NCBI GenBank assembly: GCA_018136815.1
Contig: CM030941.1
Coordinates: forward strand, 3,599,035-3,663,034
Length of the DNA: 64,000 nt
Source of the DNA: Isochrysis galbana
Taxonomy: Eukaryota; Haptophyta; Isochrysidales; Isochrysidaceae
Reading direction: 5' to 3'
Below are positions 34,783-45,585 of the stretch, in pieces; the first letter of the stretch is position 1; every line of letters starts with the position of its first letter. Below the pieces are notes generated by a model. It was not told the DNA's origin. It saw nothing but the letters and a program-made list of their open reading frames with translations, and searched no databases. A program made the translations under genes and the position numbers.

Positions 34783-36456
34783 ATGGCGCACCCGCGCTCG
34801 GACGACCACGGGTACCTCAGCGCGCTTCAGCCGCTGGCTGAGGCGGCTGCGCCATGGCTAGAGAACGCATCGCTCTACGATATGGTGGAGGTGTTCAAGG
34901 TGATGGCTGAGGCCCACGGCCTCGAGCGCCTCGATGCGGTCAGAGTCGCCCTCATGGTGTTGCTCGCCCCTTACATGGACGGCGGCCTCAGCCAAAAGCT
35001 GGTGGAGCAGCTCACACCACCACTGCTCTGCCAAAGCGGCGAGGAGCCAGCGCCAGAGGTGGTGCATCAGCGCCTCAAAGCTGAGGGTCTGGAGGTCGCC
35101 ACAGCAAACGTCCTACAGGTTCTCATCTTTGGCGGTGTGCTCTCAAAGGGAAGGCTGTGCCGCGCGTTCCGGGCGGGCGAATACACGTCACCGCCAACTC
35201 GTCTTATTTCTCTCTTGCAGTGGGCTTCCGATACGCGCGACGAGCCTGGGGATGGCGAGGCGTGCAGTCCAATCAGCTCTGAATTGGAGAGAGGAGAGGC
35301 AGGGAATGGCCCACAAGAGCGCAAGCTATGGATGCCCGTCGCGACGCACGCGACGACGTGGCAACCCGAACACGCTGTCCCAGTTCTTAATGTAGAGCTT
35401 GCTGCCACTGGGGGTGAGAATGTCGTGGTCCTCGACGGGCTTGTCGACGAAGCCACCCGCGGCGCATTGCACAGCTTAATGACGGCAGGGTGCAAACATA
35501 TTCTCCGCCCAAAGCGTGCGCGATCAGAGGCGGCTTCAGTGGCCAGCTGCAGCACCGCAGTCGAACAGGGGCTTGAGCCGCCTGTCGGTGTTTGGCAGCG
35601 CACCACAGTCGACGGTGCCGGTCTGCCGCGCTCCTGGGGGATGGCGCCTCAATTGCTGCGCAGACTAGAGCGGTCCCCGCCGCTAGCCATCGTTGAAGTG
35701 CAGTCGAGGTTAGCGGCGCTCTATCCGGAGTACGTCATCGCGCACATGCCCGACGCATTTGGGAAGGAGGATCCGTCCAACTGCACATGCCCCGCGTTGG
35801 GGAAAGAGCGGATCCACATTGAGGGGCACACGGCGCAAGGAGAGGGCGGAGTCACCGATGATTGCAAGCGGAACAAAGACGGGAACGGCGCCAGCGGAAG
35901 TCCCGACGCAGTGCACGCTTCATCTGCACCTGCCTACACCTGCACGCCGTTTGTGGCAAATGCAGCCGTACCGTCCCATTCATTTGAGTGGCACGTCGAC
36001 GCTGATCCATCATCTTTCCCGGACGGTAGCGCTTGGGTAAGGACCCACGGTGATTACCTCAATGGCGCCGTCGGCAAGCCGCTCTTTGTATCTCTATTGG
36101 TTTACACTGACGGCACGTGGCAACGTGATTGGCATGCCGAGACGCTTTTCCTGCAACCTGAGAAGGGAGTAGGGATTTTCGTCCAGCCGCGCCCCGCTCG
36201 CGCTGTGCTCATGCACCAGGATGCGTTCCATCGAGTATCTCAGCCATCGAGCTCCGCTCATCGTCCGCGCTATTCGTTGGTGTGGAAATTGCTCTTCATT
36301 CCTCGCACGGGACAGCTGGGCCGGAAGGAGGAGCAGCCACGAGGTGCTCTTGGGGGCTCGCACGAGACGATCAGCCGGCCAGAATGGGGTCCTCCTTTGC
36401 TCTTCTCTCCGCGCTGCAACAGCGCCGATTGTGGTAGACAGCGAGATCAAAACTGA
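34783..36456 (+). CDS. 2-oxoglutarate/Fe(II)-dependent oxygenase-like protein
   Basis: The frame is open from 34783 to 36456 (557 codons), but an internal 102-base segment 35119-35220 has a CAG|GTTCTC donor and a CTCTTGCAG acceptor, so the spliced protein is probably 523 residues. The C-terminal half fits the prolyl-4-hydroxylase-like oxygenase fold. FEWHVDADPSSFPDGSAW gives the iron-binding H-x-D (His codon 35992), FVSLLVYTDGTW the next strand, and HQDAFHRVSQPS...RPRYSLVWKLLF the distal His (codon 36229) and the Arg expected to hold 2-oxoglutarate. NVVVLDGLVDEATRGALHSL is the usual N-terminal strand and helix of such domains. The N-terminal 150 residues are helical and unassigned. Substrate is unknown. 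Confidence 0.7.
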   Translation: MAHPRSDDHGYLSALQPLAEAAAPWLENASLYDMVEVFKVMAEAHGLERLDAVRVALMVLLAPYMDGGLSQKLVEQLTPPLLCQSGEEPAPEVVHQRLKAEGLEVATANVLQVLIFGGVLSKGRLCRAFRAGEYTSPPTRLISLLQWASDTRDEPGDGEACSPISSELERGEAGNGPQERKLWMPVATHATTWQPEHAVPVLNVELAATGGENVVVLDGLVDEATRGALHSLMTAGCKHILRPKRARSEAASVASCSTAVEQGLEPPVGVWQRTTVDGAGLPRSWGMAPQLLRRLERSPPLAIVEVQSRLAALYPEYVIAHMPDAFGKEDPSNCTCPALGKERIHIEGHTAQGEGGVTDDCKRNKDGNGASGSPDAVHASSAPAYTCTPFVANAAVPSHSFEWHVDADPSSFPDGSAWVRTHGDYLNGAVGKPLFVSLLVYTDGTWQRDWHAETLFLQPEKGVGIFVQPRPARAVLMHQDAFHRVSQPSSSAHRPRYSLVWKLLFIPRTGQLGRKEEQPRGALGGSHETISRPEWGPPLLFSPRCNSADCGRQRDQN

Positions 36457-38684
36457 ATCCCACTCCGGGAGACGGAGCTTTTGAACCACTCTTGAAAAAG
36501 AAAAGAAAGACGATTAGTGTTGACAGCTAGGGCTATAGTCGTCCCATATACTCATCTGTCCATCTACTTGTCGAAGATTCGTGTTGTCTTGGTTTGAATC
36601 TTGGTTTGACCCTAGTGCTGTGGAACCGGAGCCTCAAACGGCAATGGAGCCCCCTGCCTGCCCGCGATGGGGCTGTGCGCGGTTTGTGCATGGCTTCTCC
36701 GGTATGTTTTTATGTGGCTAGGCATCCTAGCCAACAATATGCTCTACAGGTCTACAATTGCAACGTGGTACCTGGCCCTCGTGAACGGCAAATCCAAAAG
36801 ATCCGCCAAGAACCCAACCCTGACCAGCGGAACGCCAACCCTGACATGGGAAGACTTCAACTGCGTCGAAAACGTGGCCCTTGACGCACAGGGCTCGGGA
36901 ACGGCAGCCTACGCTAATAACGCTCACGGCTCACGTGAATAAATGGATAGAAGGCCCTCGTAAAGTTCCTCCGCTTACATAGAAGACGCGCACCGGCCGG
37001 TCGTACAGACTCCCCAAACCCACTAATGCTAATGCTGCTGTAATCGCTGCTGCAGACGAGGAAAGGTCAACACCCCTCACATCTCACATCCGCTCTTCGT
37101 ACTACACGGCAACAACTAAGTTTATACTTGGTTCAACCATGGCGGGGCACGAGCCCCCCCCCCTCTCTCCACTCCTCCCCCGCCATGGGGGAGGAACCAC
37201 CCACTCTCCGGGCATGCCTGATGGCTTGCCAGGAGCACACTGCCTTGCTGACCCATCCCTCTCCCCACAGGCCCGCCTGAATCGCTCGCCCTGGCCTGTC
37301 GTGGCCAGCCCATCCCTCTGACAAGCCCCTCCTCCCCCTGGGCCCCCCTGATCAGGACCCCCCAGCCAGCTCCAGTCGATCGACATGGGCTCGAGAGCCA
37401 GCGATGGAGAAGCAGGAGGGGCCAGGGCCAGGGCCATGCCCCAGCCTCACCTGCCCCTTGAGCTGCGCTCCCAGGCCCCTGCCAGCCTCCTAGGGACCTG
37501 AAGAGGGGCCGCAGGCGCGCGCCATGGCCAGAGCCGCAGGGAAGAGAGGAGGAAGAGGGAAGAGGGAGGGGAGGGGGGGAGTGGCAGCTCTCCCCTCCGG
37601 CGTTTACGTGTCTTCTCGCCCCGTTTGGGTAAGAGAAGACGGGGGCACCAGAACCAGGAGGGAAGGGCCGCGGCTCGCCGCGGCCACTCGCTTCGGCGAG
37701 AGAGATTAGCGCTTCTGGGCTCCTATCTCACGAGTGCCCCCCCCCCCCCCCCGCGTTGTTTTTACCCGAAAGGGGTTTTCCCCAGCGTGGACTCGAGGAG
37801 AGGACGTGCTGGGGTGCGCAGGGTCGGTGCGTGCACTGGGGGGAGGACAAATATCGAGGGGAGGGGGCAGTGCCCCCTCCCCCCGGTAGCACTCGGACAC
37901 CTGGCTCGTCAGGCATGGCGGGACTCCGGGACGGAAAAGTTGTGTCCAATTAGCTAGTGGGGTTGGCGTTGGCGTTGGCGGTGGAGATCCGAAAAAGGAA
38001 AAAAGGAGTGCTTCTAGTAGTAGCTAAGCGGACGCCTTCAAGATTTTTCAAATTTCAAACAGCGCGCAACGCAAGCCACGGCACACAGCCCATCCACCCG
38101 CATCTAACACTAGACAAAGACAAACGAAAGGCCTTCCCGGGCACTCCGAACTCCGAACTCGAACTCCGCACTCCAAATAACCAGCGACCTATGCCATGGT
38201 AGCGCACCTGGTACGTGTACGTGGGCCGGACCCCTGAAAGAACGAAAGAACCCACATAGGCATAGGAATGAGGGGGGGAAAGGAACGAGGGGAAGCGAAG
38301 GGATATGAGGGCGATGGATATAGAGATAGAGAGGTAGTGTATACCGTTTCCGTAGCAGGTGTTAGCCCAGAATCTTCAGAATTTTTTTAGAGCGAGAGTG
38401 ACGCCTCCTCAGTTGTCGTTCTCACACTCTTTCTTCTATATCTATAGACTTCCAGTCCCTCCACAAAGTCGACACCACTGCAAGCGTGGCCTCCATCATT
38501 CCTTTCCGCCCCCCCCCCCCCCCCCCCCCGCGCGGGAGACCTGTCGATCTCATGCTCCCATTTTCCGCATGCTGTTACCCTTGTCTCGTGTGTCCTAACG
38601 CTGCCATGCCCGTGCATAACACATTGTCTACCATTTTCAATGTGATCGAGACTAGCGAGGGCACAACACGTGATCTCTCATCTC
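36457..38684. other. Intergenic region, repeat-rich
   Basis: Holds a repeat also found reversed at 4622-4765 (36611-36770), a GC-rich 'C' repeat (37115-37540), a C-run (37738-37752), a copy of the AATCTTCAGA-tail family (38205-38388) and a long C-run (38510-38530). No gene is supported. Confidence 0.6.
37115..37540 (+). repeat. GC-rich dispersed repeat 'C' copy
   Basis: Nearly the same as 40305-40480 at its start (AACTAAGTTTATACTTGGTT, GCATGCCTGATGGCTTGCCA, GGAGCACACTGCC) and the same as 27000-27075 at its end (CTGAAGAGGGGCCGCAGGCG). Confidence 0.8.
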
Positions 38685-40166
38685 CTACATGGTCGAAACA
38701 ACCAGCGTTGCAGGAGGGGACTCCACGGTAGAAAGCAGGTGTGCAGGGGTGGGGCCAGAATGGCTAGATCCTGACCCCTCAACTTCGGGGACCGAGGATA
38801 CATCCTCATGTTCTTCATCCGTGGTCGTGGTCAAACGTTCCTCCGTTGGAGAGGTTGGGGATGGTCGAATGGACAGCGAGGGGTCGATTAGCAGTTCCGA
38901 ACCATCGTTTCCCGTGGCCATAGGAGGAGTGCCGTACTGATCTCGCTCATCCTTGCCTTCGCAGTTCGCCTTTTCCTTGGATACGGTTGCCTCCACGGAA
39001 GTGACCGCAAGTAGCGGTCGACGAAACAGGGAACGGTCAACGAGCGGCTGCGCTGCATTTTCGTCCATGCCGGGAGCAGGCATCTCGGCCGCAATCGGCG
39101 GTGGATTTCCCTTTGAATTCCGTTGAGCTTCCCTCGCAAGTCGTCGTTTTTCGAGCGCCTTGATTTCAGCGTCCATTGCTGCCTTGGTCTCGGTGATTGC
39201 CTGCATTCGTTGTTGCGCCACCATCGCCGCACTGCTTCTTGCTGCTGCCGTCGTGGCAGCCTCCTCAACCGCTCCTTGACTATTACCTGTCGATTTGCGA
39301 GCGTACAAGCACTCGTCCACTGATGGCATTTGCGACGAGTTTGGCGGTTTAATTCTAGAGCTACTACTATGCACCTTCTCAGGCGTCGCAAGTGACTCTG
39401 TCACGTTCGGGGGGTGAGCCTGGTGCTCGGGCTCTGCGGCTGCAGGTTGCCTCCTCGTGACAGGAATGCCAAGCTTGTCAATCAACGCATCCGCCTGCTG
39501 CAATAGAGTTCCCGTGCTATCAAGCCCTGCTTGCCGGTTGCACTCTGCGAGGGCCTCGACGATTGGTCGGTTGTCATCAACTCCGAGAGCTCCGCACGCA
39601 CTGTGCACCTTGTCGGCGAGAGTGATGGGGGCTGTCTGGGTGTGAACTCCCACGGATGGGCTCGGCTCGCCGGATAGCCGCCGATCGGCCGGCGGCGGTC
39701 GCGCGCGTGGGGCAACGAGGTCCTTGAAGATGTCTGATCTGAGCTCCTGGCCTTCAAGCCTCTGCAACGCGCGCTCTCGTGTCGACTTGCTCTCGGCCTC
39801 CATCTCCAGGCGTACGCGTTCTCGAAGCGCCGCAGCTTTAGTATCGCGCTGCTTCTGCGCGCTCCGTGCGCGAGCGCGCGCCTTCTCGTGCTCCACTTTC
39901 TGCGCCTCCGCCTTCCGCTGCGCAGCGAGCCTAGCCGCCTCGGCATTGGCGATCGCCTCCTGCCGGCCGGCGAGCCCGAGATTACGCGTGGAGGAGCTGG
40001 GGCGTGAGGCAGGCTTGCCATAACCACCGCCATCGCTGCTGCTGGCAGCCGGTGCCGCCGTCCTCGTGGGTAACCGGCTCGGAGCCGGGATGCGAGAGGA
40101 CATCCCCGCCGCGCGCGCACCACCTTGCAGCCCTGCCCGCCGAGGACAGGCAGCCGGCTTCCTCAT
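38685..40166 (-). CDS. Coiled-coil protein of unknown function
   Basis: One open frame, about 493 residues from the ATG at 40166. No family is recognised. A Ser/Pro/Arg-rich N-terminus (SSRIPAPSRLPTRTAA) precedes a long Ala/Glu/Arg/Lys helix at about residues 70-145 (EAARLAAQRKAEAQKVEHEK, RARARSAQKQRDTKAAALRE, RVRLEME), typical of a coiled coil. A conserved-looking helical block (ADKVHSACGALGVDDNRPIV, LLQQADALIDKLGIP) follows, then a second coiled coil (AAMDAEIKALEKRRLAREAQ) and an acidic Ser/Thr-rich tail. The basic N-terminus followed by coiled coil is seen in cytoskeletal linkers, but that is only a resemblance. The start might be spliced from further upstream. Confidence 0.6.
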   Translation of the reverse strand: MRKPAACPRRAGLQGGARAAGMSSRIPAPSRLPTRTAAPAASSSDGGGYGKPASRPSSSTRNLGLAGRQEAIANAEAARLAAQRKAEAQKVEHEKARARARSAQKQRDTKAAALRERVRLEMEAESKSTRERALQRLEGQELRSDIFKDLVAPRARPPPADRRLSGEPSPSVGVHTQTAPITLADKVHSACGALGVDDNRPIVEALAECNRQAGLDSTGTLLQQADALIDKLGIPVTRRQPAAAEPEHQAHPPNVTESLATPEKVHSSSSRIKPPNSSQMPSVDECLYARKSTGNSQGAVEEAATTAAARSSAAMVAQQRMQAITETKAAMDAEIKALEKRRLAREAQRNSKGNPPPIAAEMPAPGMDENAAQPLVDRSLFRRPLLAVTSVEATVSKEKANCEGKDERDQYGTPPMATGNDGSELLIDPSLSIRPSPTSPTEERLTTTTDEEHEDVSSVPEVEGSGSSHSGPTPAHLLSTVESPPATLVVSTM

Positions 40167-40972
40167 CCATTCCAAAATTCTTTTATTGTACTCGCAGAAC
40201 GCAGATTGCTAGTTGCTCTACTCTACTCTTGCTCGATCTACTCCAAGGTTAGTCTTGTGTTCGGTTGGGTTGAGATGCCTTGCAGAGATATTATTATCGC
40301 TACACGGCCTCAACTAAGTTTACACTTAGTTCGCCCATGGGGGGGCACGAGCCCCCCCCCCCTCTCTCCACTCCTCCCCTGCCATGGGGGAGGAACCACC
40401 CATGCTCCTGGCATGCCTGATGGCTTGCCAGGAGCACACTGCCCTGCTGACCCACTCTCTCACTGGCAGACTTGCCTGCCTCGCGCGTCCTGGCCTGTCG
40501 TGGCCAGCCCATCGCTCCAACCCCCCCTCCCCTCCCATTTGACAGGCAGACAGGTGCAGATTGGGGACCCCTGAGGCTCAGGAGCGCCAGCGAGGGAGAG
40601 GCAGGGGAGGCCAGGGCCCAGCCCCCCCAGCCTCCTCTGCCCCCTGAGCTGGCCTCCAGGAGCCTCAAGGGGTCGCCAGGGGCAGCTGCAGGCCTGTCGC
40701 AGGCGCGCCATCGCGCGTGCCTGCAGGAGAGGGGAGAGATAAGGGTGTACAGAAATGTTGCTCCCGACCCCCACTTATGTGGTTTTGGGATGTGGACGGG
40801 GTCTCCTTGCAAAGGTGGACAATATGTGGGGTTCCTGAAATAGCAACATATTCAACTTTTGCAACATTTTTGTCTACTCATATAAATACTTCTACTTCTA
40901 TTCTACTTCTACTTATGCGCCGCCGCCGCAAACCGCTGCTCTCCTCTCCTCCTCGCTCTCTCCCGCCCATCC
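40167..40972. other. Intergenic region with a GC-rich repeat
   Basis: 40305-40740 is a 'C' repeat copy that starts with the near-perfect palindrome AACTAAGTTTACACTTAGTT. The remaining sequence just upstream of 40973 is CT-rich. Confidence 0.65.
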
Positions 40973-41585
40973 ATGCCCGACAGCTTGGATGCCCTGCTGG
41001 CGTTGGTGGCGGCAGGGGTGATGTCCATCGAGGAGATGACACGTCGCGCACAAGCACAAGCCTCATCAGCCTCGTGCTCGGTGCCGCCAACGCGGGACAA
41101 CATGCACATGTGCGAGGAAGAGGAAGCATTCGTGCTTGAAGACAAGGAGAGCGAGAGCGCCAACAAGCTGAGTGACGTTGAGGATGCAGACGACTTGCCG
41201 CTGGACTCGGTCTCGCAGGTCTCCGACATGAGCGAGGATGATGAGTCGGAGGTGACCGGCTTGTCTTCGGCTGCCCCATCGAAGAGCAGCAGCGTGCAAC
41301 CGACGCTCGCCGACTTTGTGAAGAAGCACATCCCGTCCGCCTCAAAGATGGACAAGGAGCGCAAGATCCAGCTCTCGAAGCACAAGCACAAACAAGTTGA
41401 GCGAGGAGGAGCGCAACAAGAGCGGGCGTGGAATTTCGAAGAAGAAGAACGGCCTTCGGGCAAATGACGTCGCTCCGAAGACCATGGCTCTTCGTGTCAA
41501 GGAGAATCCAGACAACATGCTCAAGATCGTGGGCGGCCAGCTCTGGTGCGACGCTTGCAAGACGAATGTGGGCTCCGGCAAGCAG
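40973..41585 (+). pseudogene. Frameshifted zinc-finger-like (WCDAC) gene relic
   Basis: An ATG at 40973 opens an acidic protein (EEEEAFVLEDKESES, DMSEDDESE) with TLADFVKKHIPSASK and a basic KHKHKQ end. At about 41395 the sensible frame shifts by one base: the original frame ends at 41467, while the shifted frame continues LSEEERNKSGRGISKKKNG, then DNMLKIVGGQLWCDACKTNV and GSGKQ. The last part has the IxxGxLxCxxC shape of BED-like or CGG-binding-type single zinc fingers found in transposon-derived families. The His half of the finger is missing because the sequence passes into low-complexity and repeat 'C' DNA. A sequencing error or unseen intron could also explain the shift. Confidence 0.45.
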
Positions 41586-43602
41586 GTTGACCGCCGCCGT
41601 GCTCTCGCTGGAGCGCGGCGAAGGTCGGCCTGTCAGGCGGGTCGGTCGCCATCGCTCTGCCTCGGATTCGGATTAGAGCGGGGAGAGAGACGAGGGGAAA
41701 TCTTCCCCCGGTCCGACGATAAAAAAATGTGGGCCTCCGGATCAACAAGAGTTTTTTTTTAACCCAGCCTCCCCCACATCTAATGAGATGGATGTATCCA
41801 TGATCGATATGCATCTTCATACTAATCTTATGATTGGTCGCCATGGAGGGGGGCCTCGCGCCCCCCCCCCACTCTCTCGACTCCCCTCATGGGGGGCGAG
41901 AACCATATCCACCCCCCTGCGCTGCCTCTTGACATGTAGGGGGGACTCACCCAGACTGCCCAGACTCTCCTTGAGAGTCGGGCACAGATCGCACGCCCTG
42001 GCCCGCGTTGGCCTGCTTCTCGCTCTGACCAACCCCTCCTCCCCCTGGGCCCCCCTGACCCTTGATCAGGAGCCCCAAGCCAGCTCCTTATCGCGGTGGC
42101 GCCCATGAGGCAACCACCGCGGCTTGGGCGAGGCAGAGCGCCATCGCCGATCGCATCGCCAATCGTATATCGCCGGATAAGATTCTTACTCACCATCTTG
42201 AGGTTGAGCGACGCTGGTGCCCCGGTCCCTGCGGCGCGTCGCCATGCGGCGCGCCATGGCCTGCTCTCAGAGGTCCTTCAGGGGCGCCCAGAGGGCCAGC
42301 AGGGGCAGCTCAGGGGGCAGTGGAGGCTGGGGCTCAGCCCCTGGCCCCCCCTGCCTCTCCCTCGCTCGCCTCGCTGGCCTTGGGTGCCTCCCTGAGGCCC
42401 CTGTCTGCCTGGCGACCAGGGGTGGGGGGGGGAGTCAGTACGAGAGCAGGCCCATGCGGGCCTGGGAGAGCGGCTCGCGGCCCGCGCCCACTAGGGGTCG
42501 GGGCTGAATTGATGAGTGCCCTGCCCCTGCCAGAGGGCAGGGGCTGGGGTTGAATGTACGGGCCCACCCCGGGGGGTGTCCGCGATGGAGAGAGGGGGGC
42601 GCGAGGCCCCCATTGACCCCCACTTATAAAAGTAGGTTGTGGCCACGACTGGCTAGGACGAGCGAATCAGGCGAGCTTGTAGGGAAGAGAGTGTGTCAGC
42701 AAGGCAGTCGCTGCTTCTGGCATGCCATAAGGCATGCCAAGAGGATGGGTGGTTCGTGGTTCCTCCCCCACAGCGGGGGAGGAGTGGAGAGAGTGGGGGG
42801 CTCGTGCGCCCCCATCCATGGGTGAACCAAGTAACTTGTAGCTTGCCAAATAAAAAGCAAAACCTTAGTTGAAGTTGAACATCTCCAGAGGGAAAACATA
42901 CCTTGAGGTGGCGGCGTTTCCCATGCCCATGCCCATGCCTAGCGCAAGCGTATAGCGCATAGCGCCCCTACCCAGTCATCTCTCCTCTCTGATGAGCTGC
43001 TCCTCACCCTCCCACGTAGCAGCCCCCCCCCCCCCCCCCCCTCTACACCTACGAGAGACCAATGTCCAAAGTGACCAAAACTCAAAACAGGACCATGGCG
43101 CATGGCGTGGGGACGTTCGGCGCGCGCGCCTGCGCCACCGTCCAAATACGCAGGGTCATATTGAGGCAGTTTCAAATACGGTGAATACGGTCTGTATTTG
43201 GCCTTCGTCCAAATATGGTAAATGCGTGTACGTATCTCCCATCAACCATCAAGGCTCAAGGCTCAAGGCTCGGGAGTTGACGTCGCTGATCGCTGATCGC
43301 TAGCTGATGGTGGCCATGACCATGACACCTGCGCCTCTGACGACGAGTGCCGGCAGCCCGAAGCACTCCGTGCAGAGCTGCGCAAGGTGCAGATGCAGCG
43401 GCTTACTTAGAGCCTTGCATGCTCGCTCGCTCGTTCGGGCCTTTTTGCGGTTGAGACGCCCACACACACTCACATACTCTACTCACAAATTTACTGGAGT
43501 ACTCCTACACGGGGGAGAAGAACCTATCACTCTTGAATTCACACTGCAAGAAAGAGGCAACGACGCCGCCTCTCTCTCTCTAGACGCGTCGGGGGGGCCG
43601 CT
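41586..43602. other. Intergenic region with three GC-rich repeat copies
   Basis: 41815-42100 is a plus-oriented 'C' repeat, 42260-42640 a reverse-oriented copy, and 42660-42850 part of another reverse copy. 43020-43042 is a C-run. 43140-43225 has several CAAATA(C/T) units. No gene is seen. Confidence 0.65.
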
Positions 43603-44563
43603 ATGGAGGATGAGCTGGCGGCGCTCGAGGCGGAGCTGACTCAGTTGGAGAAGTCTGCAGCGCCGGCGGTGACCGGCGTGTCCGCGGGTCCACGCGCACC
43701 CCAGGTCATCTCTTCGGCCCCTGTCCGCAGCGCGCCTCCCACAGCCGCACAGGCAGCCCGCTCGGCTACTGGTGTGCCGGCTGCACTGGCGCACCAAGAG
43801 GACGTCCGTTCCTCCACCACGCCGACGTCATCGGCGGGCCCAGCGTCCGCCTCGCTGGCCGTCGCCGCCAGCCGGCCAGCTTACCCGCCCTTTGGTGGTT
43901 ACGGTGCCGCTTCGTCTTCGGGAGGCCCTGCCCAAGTGCCTGTAGCACAGCAATGGTCAGCTCAACCCGCAGCAAGTAGCATGCCAACAAGTGAGATCAA
44001 GGCTAAAGTCACCGAGCGCTTCTGCGCCGGGAAGGCGTGGGTGGACAAGACTTTGGCCGAATGGCCCGAGGACGACTTCCGCATTTTCGTCGGCGACTTG
44101 GGCAATGAGACTACTGATGACGTGCTCTCTCACGCCTTTTCGCGGTATCCGTCTTTTCAAAAGGTGGTTTGGCAGCACCTCCCTTGCACACTCCTCCTTG
44201 CCGCCCGGTAGACTTGCGACGGCCTCGGCTAATACACTGATTCGGTCTGCATTGCACATGCAGGCCCGCGTCATCAGGAACAAAGAGACGTCCAAGTCGA
44301 TGGGGTACGGCTTTGTCTCGTTCAAAGATCCGTGGGACATGACCAAGGCCTTGCGCGAGATGAATGGCAAGTACATCGGTAATCGGCCCGTAAAGGTGCG
44401 CAAATCAAGCTGGAAGGAGCGCTGCGCAGAGAACTCTGCTGACCGGCAGCAATGGCATCACGCGCTCGCTGTCAACCACAAGAAGGAAAAGCGCAAGTTG
44501 CAGTCGGTCCTCGAACAGAAACGACCGCACGTGCACAAGAAGAAGAAGGGGATGCCGTGGTGA
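43603..44563 (+). CDS. RBM42: RNA-binding protein RBM42-like
   Basis: Exons 43603-44163 and 44264-44563 join in phase to give 286 residues. The C-terminal RRM matches RBM42: DFRIFVGDLGNETTDDVLSH (RNP2), AFSRYPSFQK, intron, ARVIRNKETSKSMGYGFVSF (RNP1 KSMGYGFVSF), DPWDMTKALREMNGKYIGNR, PVKVRKSSWKER. The Lys-rich tail ends in KKKKGMPW. The N-terminus is a short acidic helix and an Ala/Pro/Ser-rich low-complexity stretch, shorter than in animals. RBM42 associates with hnRNP K and the tri-snRNP in animals; here the family match is clear and the cellular role is inferred. Confidence 0.92.
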
Positions 44564-45585
44564 AGGTAACACACGGGAATTCCTCCGCCTATCTTAGTGT
44601 TCCCGTGTTCGGGCTGCGTGAGATCGCTCGCAATTGTTCACCTTTGCTCGTTGAGAGGTGCACTTTGGGCGCAATACCACGGCAACGGATTGAATCAATG
44701 CGCCTGAGGTATCCCCGCCTTTTCGTCACTAGTGCTGGTATGGAAACCTGGGATGAGTGCCGCACGCCGAGGCAGTGCGTAAGCATTCGCAATGAGCTCT
44801 TCTACCCGCCGACAAGAGCTGTATCATCGTGGCATCGTGTAAGACCCGTCGTACTTATTGACGGCAACAGCACGATTGTGGTAGCTATGCTGCGGCGTGT
44901 AGGAGCGGCATACTATGTGCTAATGGTAGTGGATGGTGAGAAGGTAGGTGTGTGGTTTGGAGGTTGGAGGAGTAGCGCAGCTCCAAAAACACTATATATC
45001 GCTGCACGGTTTCAAAGACCACGTCCTCGAAAATCCATGTATTTCTAGGACTCTGGCCATGCCATGGGCTAATGCCTCAATGATATAGCGCTTAGGGAGA
45101 AGAGCGCGTGTGCGTGTGTGCGTGTGCCAACTTGAGGTCCCCCGTGCCTTTTTTTTTGACCCCATCGCCCCTCATCGCCCCTACTTGGGTAGAAAATTAG
45201 TGCTCCGCCTAGCACAGCTTTGACAATCGGAGGGGTAAAAAAAAATCTGAAGATTATTATGGGTTATGGGCTACAGGCTACAGCTACAAGATACACCTAC
45301 GACCTACGACACGAGCGCGAGCAAACGTTTTCGGGTCTGTGTGTTGGAATGGCGTCGAAAATGTGCGTATTTCTCATTAGATTTTGCCCAATATACCCAG
45401 TACCAGTAGCATACCCTGAGATCTCGTGATAAAACCTCAATCTTGACTTGGTGAATTTTCACCCTTAGAAGTGAAAAGCCCTGTTTGACCGCCCTAGGTT
45501 ATACTCACACAACAAGAAAACTCTGACGGCGAGAGTCTCTCGCGCGCACCACTCTCTCCTCTCGCCTCGCCCGTCGGCGGGCAGG
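44564..45585. other. Intergenic region
   Basis: The first 480 bases are probably RBM42 3' UTR, although one frame stays open there. 45237-45290 is a reversed AATCTTCAGATT-tail copy. 45430-45500 matches the reverse complement of 3290-3400 and carries TGTTTGACCGCCCTA at 45482-45496, 90 bases before the ankyrin gene. Confidence 0.55.

Noticed and set aside
44588-45048. Plus-strand frame after RBM42
   Set aside because: No conserved motif, starts inside the RBM42 coding end in another frame, and most likely is 3' UTR that happens to be open.
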